57,258 nt of DNA, from positions 1 to 57,258 of the forward strand of contig NZ_CAMPHV010000036.1 in NCBI RefSeq assembly GCF_946886105.1, written 5' to 3'. Shown here one piece after another: positions 11,990 through 20,638 of this stretch (positions within the stretch are counted from its first letter, which is position 1; the number at the start of each line of letters is the position of its first letter). The stretch comes from an uncultured Pseudomonas sp. (lineage in GTDB: Bacteria; Pseudomonadota; Gammaproteobacteria; Pseudomonadales; Pseudomonadaceae). The notes beneath the pieces are model-generated. The model was given only the letters and a program-made list of their open reading frames with translations, searched no databases and had not been told where the DNA came from. Both the position numbers and the translations under genes were made by a program.

Positions 11990-12120
11990 CTTAAGCCGCG
12001 GCGAGCGAGGGAGTCTTTTCGTCGCCCGGATAAGCCTTGGCGCAATCCGGGGCAGCGTTGGATCGCTGGAACCTTGGATCGCCAGCAAGCTGGCTCCTAC
12101 GGGAGCTGAAAGTAGGCGTC
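11990..12120. repeat. Repeat fragments in pcaC-ech gap
   Basis: Contains a degenerate GCCCGGATAAGCC...GCAATCCGGGG element and a half copy (12078-12100) of the 8935 palindrome. After about 12130 the sequence becomes AT-rich and leads into the ech promoter. Confidence 0.55.
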
Positions 12121-12267
12121 TTTCCGCCCCGAACTGCGGTCTGTTAATAAGGTTATGTTTGTTAACGTGATTTTTATCGCTGCATACGCGCTTGTGCTCC
12201 TGTCTTGCGAATTGAAGCGTTAAACGGGTTGTATGGTGAAATTTGTTATTTCGTATAGGGCTTGATT

Positions 12268-12311
12268 CGCAAATATAGTTAATTGACATAACTATATTTG
12301 CGGAGTAATTT
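12268..12311 (+). promoter_or_regulatory. ech promoter with overlapping MarR-type operator
   Basis: CGCAAATATAGTTA (12268-12281) and its exact complement (12289-12302) form a 14-bp inverted repeat around ATTGACA. The spacer supplies a consensus -35 TTGACA at 12283-12288. After 17 bp there is a -10-like TAATTT at 12306-12311. A repressor on this site would cover the -35. The core GTTA-N7-TAAC is shared with a repeat before the MarR gene at 18868-18890. Confidence 0.82.
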
Positions 12312-12349
12312 TGCTTCCAGGCGCTAACAGCCATGACAAGAGGTGAGAG

Positions 12350-13180
12350 ATGAGCAATTACGAAAACCGCTGGCAAACCGTGAAGGTCGAGCTTGATGAG
12401 GGCATCGCCTGGGTCACGCTCAATCGTCCGGAAAAGCGCAACGCCATGAGCCCGACGTTGAACCGTGAAATGGTCGATGTGCTGGAAACCCTGGAGCAGG
12501 ATCCGGCGGCCGGCGTGTTGGTGCTGACCGGTGCCGGCGAGGCCTGGACCGCGGGTATGGACCTGAAGGAATACTTCCGCGAAATCGACGCCGGCCCGGA
12601 AATTTTGCAAGAGAAGATCCGCCGCGAAGCCTCGCAATGGCAGTGGAAGCTGCTGCGCATGTACACCAAGCCGACCATCGCCATGGTCAACGGTTGGTGC
12701 TTTGGTGGCGGTTTCAGCCCGCTGGTGGCCTGCGATCTGGCGATCTGCGCCGACGAGGCGACCTTCGGTCTGTCGGAAATCAACTGGGGCATCCCGCCGG
12801 GCAACCTGGTCAGCAAGGCCATGGCCGATACCGTCGGCCACCGCCAGTCGCTGTACTACATCATGACCGGCAAGACCTTCGGCGGGCAGAAAGCCGCGGA
12901 GATGGGCCTGGTCAACGAAAGCGTGCCGCTGGCACAGCTGCGCGAAACCACCATCGAACTGGCGCGCAACCTGCTGGAGAAGAACCCGGTGGTGCTGCGT
13001 GCGGCCAAGCATGGCTTCAAGCGTTGCCGCGAGCTGACCTGGGAGCAGAACGAGGATTACCTGTACGCCAAGCTCGACCAGTCGCGCCTGCTCGACAAAG
13101 AAGGCGGCCGCGAGCAGGGCATGAAGCAGTTCCTCGACGAGAAGAGCATCAAGCCCGGTCTGCAAGCGTACAAGCGCTGA
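12350..13180 (+). CDS. ech: Hydroxycinnamoyl-CoA hydratase-lyase (enoyl-CoA hydratase/aldolase)
   Basis: Hydrates feruloyl-CoA and splits it to vanillin plus acetyl-CoA (also p-coumaroyl- and caffeoyl-CoA). 276 aa, crotonase fold. The residues known to matter in the P. fluorescens enzyme are at the same numbers: Ser123 (GGFSP), Glu143 (GLSEINWG) and Tyr239 (YLYAKL). Start follows AAGAGGTGAGAG. First gene of ech-vdh-fcs-aat, behind a MarR-type operator. Confidence 0.98.
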   Translation: MSNYENRWQTVKVELDEGIAWVTLNRPEKRNAMSPTLNREMVDVLETLEQDPAAGVLVLTGAGEAWTAGMDLKEYFREIDAGPEILQEKIRREASQWQWKLLRMYTKPTIAMVNGWCFGGGFSPLVACDLAICADEATFGLSEINWGIPPGNLVSKAMADTVGHRQSLYYIMTGKTFGGQKAAEMGLVNESVPLAQLRETTIELARNLLEKNPVVLRAAKHGFKRCRELTWEQNEDYLYAKLDQSRLLDKEGGREQGMKQFLDEKSIKPGLQAYKR

Positions 13181-13265
13181 AACACTTAGGCGGGCGATGA
13201 ATCGGTCGCCCGGCTCTAGCGAGCCGAGCGCGTTTCCAGAACAAGCACAACAAGAGGAATTCCCC

Positions 13266-14714
13266 ATGTTCGAGGTGCCTTTGCTGATTGGCGGTGAGTC
13301 GCGACCGGCTGCCGATGGCCGTGTGTTCGAGCGCCGCAACCCGGTGACCGGCGAGGTGGTGTCGCGGGTCGCCGCCGCCACCCTGGAAGACGCCGACGCC
13401 GCCGTGGCCGCGGCCCAGGCGGCGTTTCCCGCCTGGGCCGCGCTGGCGCCCAACGAGCGGCGTGCGCGTCTGCTCCGGGCCGCCGAGTTGCTCGAAGACC
13501 GCGCGCCGGAGTTCCTCGCGGTGGCCGGCGAAACCGGGGCCATGGCCAACTGGTACGGCTTCAATGTGCACCTGGCTGCGAGCATGTTGCGCGAGGCGGC
13601 GGCGATGACCACGCAGATCTATGGCGAGGTGGTCCCCTCTGATGTGCCCGGCAGCTTCGCCATGGCCCTGCGTCAGCCGTGCGGCGTGGTGCTCGGCATC
13701 GCGCCTTGGAACGCGCCGGTGATCCTCGGCACCCGGGCTGTCGCCATGCCGCTGGCCTGCGGCAATACCCTGGTGCTCAAGGCGTCCGAGCTGAGCCCGG
13801 CGGTGCACCGCCTGATCGGCCAGGTGCTGCAGGACGCGGGGCTCGGCGACGGCGTGGTCAACGTGATCTGCAACGCGCCGGAAGACGCGCCGGCCATAGT
13901 CGCTCGGCTGATCGCCAACCCGGCGGTGCGTCGGGTGAATTTCACCGGCTCCACCCATGTCGGGCGGATCATCGGCGAACTCTCGGCGCGGCACCTGAAG
14001 CCGGCGTTGCTGGAGTTGGGCGGCAAGGCGCCGCTGCTGGTGCTGGACGACGCCGATCTGGACGCGGCGGTCGAGGCGGCGGCCTTCGGCGCCTACTTCA
14101 ATCAGGGGCAGATCTGCATGTCCACCGAACGCCTGGTGGTCGATGCCAAGGTGGCTGACGCCTTCGTCGAGAAGCTGGCGCAGAAGGCCGCGAGCCTGCG
14201 TGCCGGCGATCCACGCGATGGCGCCTCGCTGCTCGGTTCGCTGATCGATGCCTCGGCCGGGCAGCGGATCAAGGCGCTGATCGACGACGCCCTGGCCAAG
14301 GGCGCGCGCCTGGTCACCGGCGGCCAGCTGGACGGCAGCATCATGCAGGCGACCCTGCTCGATGGTGTGACCCCGGACATGCGCCTGTACCATGAGGAAT
14401 CCTTCGGTCCGGTGGCGGTGCTACTGCGCGGCGCGGGCGACGAAGAGCTGCTGCGCCTGGCCAACGATTCCGAGTTCGGCCTGTCGGCGGCGATCTTCAG
14501 CCGCGATGTGTCGCGCGCCCTGTTGCTGGCGCAGCGGGTCGAATCCGGCATCTGCCATATCAACGGTCCGACCGTGCACGACGAGGCGCAGATGCCCTTC
14601 GGCGGGGTCAAGGCCAGTGGTTACGGCAGCTTCGGCAGCAAGGCGTCGATCGATTTCTTCACCCAGTTGCGCTGGGTCACTATTCAGAACGGGCCGCGCC
14701 ACTACCCGATCTGA
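13266..14714 (+). CDS. vdh: Vanillin dehydrogenase
   Basis: NAD(P)-dependent aldehyde dehydrogenase oxidizing vanillin (and 4-hydroxybenzaldehyde, protocatechualdehyde) to the acid. 482 aa from ATG 13266 after an AGAGGAATT site; 23 further upstream codons are open but unlikely. Catalytic Glu250 (LELGGKAP) and Cys284 (NQGQICMS) are present, as is the APWNAPVILG cofactor region. Placed between ech and fcs, it removes the toxic aldehyde made by Ech. Confidence 0.96.
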   Translation: MFEVPLLIGGESRPAADGRVFERRNPVTGEVVSRVAAATLEDADAAVAAAQAAFPAWAALAPNERRARLLRAAELLEDRAPEFLAVAGETGAMANWYGFNVHLAASMLREAAAMTTQIYGEVVPSDVPGSFAMALRQPCGVVLGIAPWNAPVILGTRAVAMPLACGNTLVLKASELSPAVHRLIGQVLQDAGLGDGVVNVICNAPEDAPAIVARLIANPAVRRVNFTGSTHVGRIIGELSARHLKPALLELGGKAPLLVLDDADLDAAVEAAAFGAYFNQGQICMSTERLVVDAKVADAFVEKLAQKAASLRAGDPRDGASLLGSLIDASAGQRIKALIDDALAKGARLVTGGQLDGSIMQATLLDGVTPDMRLYHEESFGPVAVLLRGAGDEELLRLANDSEFGLSAAIFSRDVSRALLLAQRVESGICHINGPTVHDEAQMPFGGVKASGYGSFGSKASIDFFTQLRWVTIQNGPRHYPI

Positions 14715-14847
14715 AAACCTGTTGAGGATCTGCCGCGCAGATCCTCTGCAGGCAGCAGCACTCATAAGAACAATCGGTCCGGCCAGGCCGCGCATCGTGG
14801 ATGCGGCGGCCGAATGTCCGGAAGCGCTTTGCGGAGGAGTTTCACAG

Positions 14848-16710
14848 GTGAATAGCCAATCCAACGGTCGAGTCGAACCCGCCTACCGGCCGGTATCGAT
14901 CGGCCAGTCGGCGGTGCAACTGCGCCAGGTCGGGCAGGCACTGTATATGCAGGCGGCCGAGCCGTTGCAGGCGTATCCGCAGCGCATGCTCGAACGCTTG
15001 CTGCGCTGGGCCGAGGAACGTCCCGAGCAGACCTTTATCGCGCGCCGCGATGCCGCCGGCGACTGGCAGCGCATCAGCTATGCCGAGATGCTCGGGCGGG
15101 TGCGCAGCATCGCCCAGCGCCTGCTGGGCTTCGATCTGTCGGTCGAGCGGCCGCTGTTGATCCTTTCCGGCAACGACCTGGAACACCTGCAACTGGCCTG
15201 CGCGGCGATGTATATCGGCGTGCCTTATTGCCCGGTGTCGCCGGCCTATGCGCTGGTGGCCCAGGACTACACCAAGCTGCAGCACATCTGCACGCTGTTG
15301 CAGCCGGGGCTGGTGTTCGCCGCCGACGGCCAGGCCTTCGCCCGCGCCATCGAAGCGGTGCTGCCGGCCGCCACGCCCTTACTGCTGACCGCGGGCGAAG
15401 TGGCGGGGCGCGAGTGTCATGCGTTCGCCAGCCTGCTCGGCACCGAGGCCTGCGACGAGGCGGATGCGGCCTTCGCCGCGACCGGCCCGGAGAGCATCGC
15501 CAAGTTCCTCTTCACCAGCGGCTCGACCAAGCTGCCCAAGGCGGTGATCACCACCCAGCGCATGCTCTGCGCCAACCAGCAGATGCTGTTGCAGACCTTC
15601 CCGGTGTTCGGCGAGGCGCCGCCGGTGCTGGTCGACTGGCTGCCGTGGAACCACACGTTCGGCGGCAGCCACAACGTCGGCATCGTGCTGTACAACGGCG
15701 GCACCCTGTATATCGACGACGGCAAGCCGACCCCGCAGCATTTCGCCGAGACCCTGCGCAACCTGCGCGAGATCTCGCCGACCGCCTACCTCACCGTGCC
15801 CAAGGGCTGGGAAGAACTGGTCGCCGCCCTGGAGGCGGATGCCGAGCTGCGCGAAACGTTCTTCGCCCGGATCAAGCTGTTGTTCTTCGCCGGCGCCGGC
15901 TTGTCCCAGGCGGTCTGGGACCGCCTCGACGCCGTGGCCGAGGCGCACTGTGGCGAGCGTATCCGCATGATGGCGGGGATCGGCATGACCGAAACCGCAC
16001 CGTCCTGCACCTTCACCACCGGGCCGCTGGCCATGGCCGGTTACGTCGGCCTGCCGGCACCGGGCTGCGAGGTCAAACTGGTGCCGGTGGACGGCAAGCT
16101 GGAAGGGCGCTTCAGCGGTCCGCACGTGATGCCGGGCTACTGGCGCTCGCCCGAGCAGAGCGCCGCGGCGTTCGATGAGGAAGGCTTCTACTGTTCCGGC
16201 GACGCGCTGAAACTGGCCGATCCCGAGCACCCGGAATGGGGCCTGATGTTCGACGGGCGTATCGCCGAGGACTTCAAGCTCAACACCGGGGTGTTCGTCA
16301 GCGTCGGCCCGCTGCGCACGCGGGTGATCATGGCCGGCGCGCCCTATATCCAGGACGTGGTGGTTACCGCGCCGAACCGCGAATGCATCGGCCTGCTGCT
16401 GTTCCCGCAGTTGCCGGCTTGCCGCGAACTGGCTGGTCTGCCGTCCGACTCCACGGCCGAGCAGGTGTTGACCGCGCCGCGAGTGCGGGCCTGGCTCGGC
16501 GGGCTGCTCGAACAGCTCAACCAGAAGGCCACCGGCAGCGCCTCGCGCCTGGCCTGGGCCTGTCTGATGAGCGAACCGCCGTCGCTGGACAAGGGCGAGG
16601 TCACCGACAAGGGTTCGCTCAACCAACGGGTGATCCTCAGTTGCCGTGCCGAGCGTATCGATGCGCTCTATCGCGGCGAGGATCCGGCGCGCGTCACGGC
16701 GCAGCGCTGA
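14848..16710 (+). CDS. fcs: Feruloyl-CoA synthetase
   Basis: AMP-forming ligase activating ferulate, p-coumarate and caffeate to CoA thioesters. 620 aa from GTG 14848, which follows a strong GGAGGAG; the frame is open through vdh but that is a shadow. The ANL motifs are present: the phosphate-binding loop FTSGSTKLPK near residue 223 and GIGMTETAPS. The C-terminal hinge region reads MFDGRIAEDFKLNTG. Operon position between vdh and a thiolase matches the P. putida ferulate cluster. Confidence 0.95.
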   Translation: MNSQSNGRVEPAYRPVSIGQSAVQLRQVGQALYMQAAEPLQAYPQRMLERLLRWAEERPEQTFIARRDAAGDWQRISYAEMLGRVRSIAQRLLGFDLSVERPLLILSGNDLEHLQLACAAMYIGVPYCPVSPAYALVAQDYTKLQHICTLLQPGLVFAADGQAFARAIEAVLPAATPLLLTAGEVAGRECHAFASLLGTEACDEADAAFAATGPESIAKFLFTSGSTKLPKAVITTQRMLCANQQMLLQTFPVFGEAPPVLVDWLPWNHTFGGSHNVGIVLYNGGTLYIDDGKPTPQHFAETLRNLREISPTAYLTVPKGWEELVAALEADAELRETFFARIKLLFFAGAGLSQAVWDRLDAVAEAHCGERIRMMAGIGMTETAPSCTFTTGPLAMAGYVGLPAPGCEVKLVPVDGKLEGRFSGPHVMPGYWRSPEQSAAAFDEEGFYCSGDALKLADPEHPEWGLMFDGRIAEDFKLNTGVFVSVGPLRTRVIMAGAPYIQDVVVTAPNRECIGLLLFPQLPACRELAGLPSDSTAEQVLTAPRVRAWLGGLLEQLNQKATGSASRLAWACLMSEPPSLDKGEVTDKGSLNQRVILSCRAERIDALYRGEDPARVTAQR

Positions 16711-16712
16711 GC

Positions 16713-17960
16713 ATGGGCAAGGGCCTGTATTCGGCGTTCGACGATGTACTGATCCTCGAGGCCGTGCGTACGCCCTGGTGCGATTACGGCGGCGCCCTGG
16801 GGCTGGTCTCGCCGACCGACCTGGGCATCAAGGTCGGCCGCGAAGTGCTGCGCCGCGCTGAGATTGAGCCGGCGGCGGTGGATTCGCTGTTGGCCGGCTG
16901 CGTGGCCCAGGCGAGTTTCGACGCCTATATGCTGCCGCGGCACATCGGCCTGTACAGCGGCGTGCCACAGGCGGTGCCGGCTCTGGGCGTGCAGCGCATC
17001 TGCGGCACCGGCTTCGAGTTGCTGCGCCAGGCCGGCGAGCAGATCGCCGCCGGGAGTGCCGAGTTGGCCTTGTGCGTCGCCGCCGAGTCGATGTCGCGCA
17101 ACCCGATCGCCGCCTATACCCACCGTGGCGGCTTTCGTCTCGGCGCCGCGGTGGAGTTCAAGGACTTCCTCTGGGAGGCGCTGTTCGATCCGGCCGCCGG
17201 CGTCGACATGATCGGCACCGCGGAGAATCTGGCGCGATGTTATGGCATCAGTCGTGAAGAGGCCGACGCTTACGCCCTGCGCAGTTTCGAGGCGGCGCTG
17301 GCGGCGCAGGAGGAGGGCGTGTTCGCCGACGAGATGGTCAGCGTGCACAGCGAAACTTTCGAGCTGGACGGCTATCAGCCGCGCGGCATCGCCTTGCCCC
17401 GTGGGGTCGAATCGCTCGAACGTGACAGCCATCCGCGGCCGACCAGCCTGGCGGCGCTATCGCGTCTACGGGCGATCCATGCCGGCGGCGTGCAGACCGC
17501 CGGCAACAGTTGCGCGGTGGTCGACGGTGCGGCGGCGGCTTTGCTCGGCTCGGCGGCTATGCTCGACGGCCGCCGGCCATTGGCGCGCTTGCTGGCGACC
17601 GAGGTGGTCGGCGTGGCGCCCGAACTCATGGGCATTGGCCCGGCGCCGGCGATCCGCCTGTTGCTCGAACGCAGCGGCTTGCGCCTGGACGATATCGACC
17701 GCTTCGAAATCAACGAAGCCCAGGCCGCCCAGGTGCTGGCGGTGCAGCGCGAACTGCAGCTCGACCCGCAACGCCTCAACCGCCAGGGCGGCTCCATCGC
17801 CCTCGGCCATCCGCTGGCCGCCACCGGCTTGCGCCTGAGCCTGAGCCTGGCCCGCCAACTACGCGCCGCCAACCAACGCTACGGCATCGCCGCCGCCTGC
17901 ATCGGCGGCGGCCAGGGCATGGCGGTATTGATCGAAAATCCGGCGTTCGAAAGGCGTTGA
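16713..17960 (+). CDS. aat: Beta-ketothiolase of the ferulate cluster
   Basis: Thiolase-family protein, 415 aa, starting 2 bp after fcs. Thiolase residues are present: Cys in QRICGTGFELL near 97, GHPLAATG and ACIGGGQG toward the C-terminus. The homologue beside fcs in P. putida is called aat. It is proposed to serve a beta-oxidation-like ferulate route, but the non-oxidative ech route is complete here, so its real substrate is unproven. The longer upstream reading frame overlaps fcs and is not the start. Confidence 0.85.
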   Translation: MGKGLYSAFDDVLILEAVRTPWCDYGGALGLVSPTDLGIKVGREVLRRAEIEPAAVDSLLAGCVAQASFDAYMLPRHIGLYSGVPQAVPALGVQRICGTGFELLRQAGEQIAAGSAELALCVAAESMSRNPIAAYTHRGGFRLGAAVEFKDFLWEALFDPAAGVDMIGTAENLARCYGISREEADAYALRSFEAALAAQEEGVFADEMVSVHSETFELDGYQPRGIALPRGVESLERDSHPRPTSLAALSRLRAIHAGGVQTAGNSCAVVDGAAAALLGSAAMLDGRRPLARLLATEVVGVAPELMGIGPAPAIRLLLERSGLRLDDIDRFEINEAQAAQVLAVQRELQLDPQRLNRQGGSIALGHPLAATGLRLSLSLARQLRAANQRYGIAAACIGGGQGMAVLIENPAFERR

Positions 17961-18333
17961 TTTTGGTAGCCCGGATGAAATCCGGGGATCGTTTTTACCG
18001 CCGCAACCGCTGCCCCGGATTGCATCCGGGCTACAAGGGCGCGGGCATTGGCCGCGGGCTTCGCGATGGCGCAACCACGTGGGAGGCGCTTTAGCGGCGA
18101 GCTTTCACCAGCTGTTATCGCGGCTAAAGCGGGGTGCCGCCCAGCCCTCCCGCGGTTTGTATCAGCGGGGTAGGGTGGATGACGCTTTTCTCATCCACCA
18201 TTGCGGCTATTGCCGGTGCCGCGATTGGTGGATGGATAGAGCGCTATCCACCCTACAGCCTGGGCCTGACCGGCTTCGGTATGGCGGTGTGGGAGGCGTT
18301 TTAGCGGCGAGTTCACGGTTTCTCCGCAGGCGC
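17961..18333. repeat. Repeat-filled gap between aat and the MarR gene
   Basis: Three families lie side by side. A GTAGCCCGGATGAAATCCGGG/CCGGATTGCATCCGGGCTAC pair is at 17966-18034. Two GGGAGGCGYTTTAGCGGCGAG copies are near 18080 and 18290. An inverted pair GTAGGGTGGATGACGC.../...CCACCCTAC is at 18170-18256. No gene is visible. The convergent genes on each side probably use these hairpins as terminators. Confidence 0.75.
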
Positions 18334-18825
18334 TCAATCCGCGGCGTTGCTGTCCTGCCGATAAACCTTGTGCAGCAGTCGCAGCAGCTGCTGTTGCTCC
18401 TCGTCGCTGAGCGCTGCTGTGGCTTCCCGGTCGCTGGCGAGGGCGATTTCCTTGAGCTGTTTGAGCAAGGTTTCCCCAGCCTTGCTGAGGAAAATGCCGT
18501 AGGAACGTTTGTCCGGCTTGCAGCGCACGCGCACGGCGAGGCCGAGTTTCTCCAGTTTGTTCAGCAGGGTCACCACCTGCGGCGGCTCGATGGCGAGGAT
18601 GCTCGCCAGGTCGATCTGCATCAGCCCGGGGCTGGCCTCGATGATCAGCAGGGCGGAGAACTGCGCGGGGCGCAGGTCGAAGGGGGCAAGTTGCTCGATC
18701 AGGTTCTGCGCGACCTTCAACTCGGCGCGGCGCAGGGCGTAGCCGATCAGCTGGCTGAGCAGGGTGCCGCTCGGCTCCGTGGTTGGGCTGTTCACTTCTG
18801 GGATGGGGGCATTTTTCTTGGCCAT
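18334..18825 (-). CDS. MarR-family regulator of the hydroxycinnamate genes
   Basis: 163 aa from ATG 18825 (MAKKNAPIPEV); an ATG 25 codons upstream is also in frame. The winged HTH lies about residues 60-115 (PAQFSALLIIEASPG, IEPPQVVTLLNKLEKLG, then the wing with RSYGIFLS). MarR repressors relieved by hydroxycinnamoyl-CoA (FerC/FerR/HcaR/CouR types) control ferulate genes. This gene faces the fcs/aat end, and a palindrome with the same GTTA-N7-TAAC core lies before both it and ech. Specific effector is inferred. Confidence 0.85.
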   Translation of the reverse strand: MAKKNAPIPEVNSPTTEPSGTLLSQLIGYALRRAELKVAQNLIEQLAPFDLRPAQFSALLIIEASPGLMQIDLASILAIEPPQVVTLLNKLEKLGLAVRVRCKPDKRSYGIFLSKAGETLLKQLKEIALASDREATAALSDEEQQQLLRLLHKVYRQDSNAAD

Positions 18826-18867
18826 TGGCTTGAACCGGATACTCGCTAAAGGTTGCCGAAATGGAAG

Positions 18868-18890
18868 ACTGGTTAATAAGCCTAACCAGT
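18868..18890 (-). promoter_or_regulatory. Probable autoregulatory operator of the MarR gene
   Basis: ACTGGTTA and TAACCAGT form a perfect 8-bp inverted repeat with a 7-base spacer (ATAAGCC). On the minus strand it overlaps a possible TATTAA -10. The GTTA-N7-TAAC core and spacing equal those of the ech operator. Confidence 0.65.
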
Positions 18891-19037
18891 TTCGCACCAA
18901 TGGCCAGGCTTTGGCCAGTTGCTCGTTGCCCTGAGGGTGCTTCTGGTCAGGTCTTAGGTTGACCCGGCAAAATCGAGAGTGGGTCGCACAAGTCTTTGCT
19001 CATGCCGATCAGCTCCTGTGATTGGAAAAATAAAAAT

Positions 19038-19130
19038 AAGGAAACTTATTGGTTTCCTTTATTTTGTTTTTTGTCATACTCGCTTCATCGAGCCGGTAGA
19101 GGTGCCGGCTCGCCCAGCACTTAGTGCTGG
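19038..19130. promoter_or_regulatory. Structured leader before calB
   Basis: Three hairpin-capable repeats lie in a row: AAGGAAAC/GTTTCCTT (19038-19059), CGAGCCGG/CCGGCTCG (19089-19112) and CCAGCAC/GTGCTGG (19114-19130). They lie 34-126 bp upstream of calB in an AT-rich stretch that likely holds its promoter. Function unknown: operator, leader structure or terminator remnants. Confidence 0.45.
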
Positions 19131-19163
19131 CTAATAACAATTCAACCAGCAGGAAATTACGCC

Positions 19164-20606
19164 ATGAGCATTCTCGGTCACCAGGCTGCGGCGGCCAGCG
19201 CCGACCAACTGGCTACGGCCCTTGCAGCCATGAAATCGGCCCATCTGCGCGAGGGGCCGGCGAGCCTGGAGTTGCGCCGCGACCGCCTCGACCGGGCGAT
19301 CGCCCTGTTGCTGGATAACCGTGAGGAGATAGTCGCCGCGGTGTCCGCCGACTTCGGCAACCGCAGTCGCGAGCAGACTCTGTTGTCCGATATCGCCGGC
19401 TCGGTGGCCAGCCTCAAGCACTGCCGCGAGCACTTGGCCGAATGGATGCAGTCCGAATCCCATCCGGCGCCGTTCCCCGGTTGCGAAGCGCGGGTCGATT
19501 ACCAGCCGCTGGGCGTGGTCGGGGTGATCAGCCCGTGGAACTTCCCCATCGTGCTGGCGTTCGGGCCACTGGCGAGCATCCTCGCCGCCGGCAACCGCGC
19601 CATGCTCAAGCCATCTGAGCTGACCCCGCGCACCTCGGCGCTGCTCGCCGAGCTGATCGCCCGCTACTTCGACGCCAACGAACTGAGCACGGTGCTGGGC
19701 AGTGCCGAGGTCGGCGCGCTGTTCAGTGCGCTGCCCTTCGATCATCTGATCTTCACCGGCGGCACCGCGATAGCCAGGCATATCATGCGCGCCGCCGCGG
19801 ATAACCTGGTGCCGGTGACCTTGGAGCTGGGCGGCAAGTCGCCGGTGCTGGTCTCGCGTAGCGCCGACCTCGCCACCGTGGTGCAGCGGGTGATGACGGT
19901 GAAGACCTTCAACGCCGGGCAGATCTGCCTGGCCCCGGACTATGTGCTGCTACCGGAAGAGTCGCTCGGCGATTTCGTCGCCGAGGCCGTACGTTTCGTC
20001 AGCGAGATGTACCCGACGCTGCGTGGTAATCCCGATTACACCTCGATCATCAACCCGCGCAACTTCGACCGGCTGCGCAGCTATCTCGCCGATGCCCATG
20101 CCAAGGGGGCGCGCCTGGTCGAGATCAACCCGGCGCAGGAGGACCTGAGCGATCGCGAAATCCGCAAGATCGCCCCGACCCTGGTGCTCGAGACCAGCGA
20201 CGAGATGCAGCTGTTGCGTGAGGAAATCTTCGGCCCCTTGCTGCCAATCAAGACGTATCGCGATTTCGCTGAGGCGATCGACTACGTCAACGACAAGCCG
20301 CGCGCGTTGGCGGCCTACTACTTCGGTGAGGACGCTGGCGAGCGCCGGCAGGTGCTGGAGCGCACCACCTCGGGCGCGGTGGTGGTCAACGATTGCATGA
20401 GCCATGTGCTGTTCGAGGAACTGCCGTTCGGCGGTGTCGGCCCCTCCGGCATGGGGGCTTATCACGGCGTCTACGGTTTCCGTACCTTCAGCCACGCCAA
20501 GGCGGTGGTGGTGCAGAGCCCGATCGGCGAGTCCAACCTGGCGATGCGCGCGCCTTACGGCGAGATAATTCATGGTTTGCTGGATCACCTGCTGACCGCC
20601 CATTGA
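19164..20606 (+). CDS. calB: Coniferyl aldehyde dehydrogenase
   Basis: Aldehyde dehydrogenase oxidizing coniferyl aldehyde to ferulate, so it links calA to fcs. 480 aa. It has SPWNFPIVL cofactor loop, ELGGKSPVLV catalytic Glu region and NAGQICLAPDY with the catalytic Cys. This NAGQICxAPDY form and the overall length fit the class 3-like coniferyl aldehyde dehydrogenases. Start ATG 19164 follows CAGGAAA. The exact aldehyde substrate is inferred from context. Confidence 0.88.
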   Translation: MSILGHQAAAASADQLATALAAMKSAHLREGPASLELRRDRLDRAIALLLDNREEIVAAVSADFGNRSREQTLLSDIAGSVASLKHCREHLAEWMQSESHPAPFPGCEARVDYQPLGVVGVISPWNFPIVLAFGPLASILAAGNRAMLKPSELTPRTSALLAELIARYFDANELSTVLGSAEVGALFSALPFDHLIFTGGTAIARHIMRAAADNLVPVTLELGGKSPVLVSRSADLATVVQRVMTVKTFNAGQICLAPDYVLLPEESLGDFVAEAVRFVSEMYPTLRGNPDYTSIINPRNFDRLRSYLADAHAKGARLVEINPAQEDLSDREIRKIAPTLVLETSDEMQLLREEIFGPLLPIKTYRDFAEAIDYVNDKPRALAAYYFGEDAGERRQVLERTTSGAVVVNDCMSHVLFEELPFGGVGPSGMGAYHGVYGFRTFSHAKAVVVQSPIGESNLAMRAPYGEIIHGLLDHLLTAH

Positions 20607-20638
20607 TCCGCTAAATTGAGCCGCCAAGGAGCCGAATC

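Noticed and set aside
11504..13612. 702-codon open frame on the minus strand across pcaC and ech
   Set aside because: It is a shadow of GC-rich coding DNA. pcaC, ech and vdh on the plus strand have perfect family matches and ribosome sites; the antisense product has low-complexity Arg/Gly/Ala composition.
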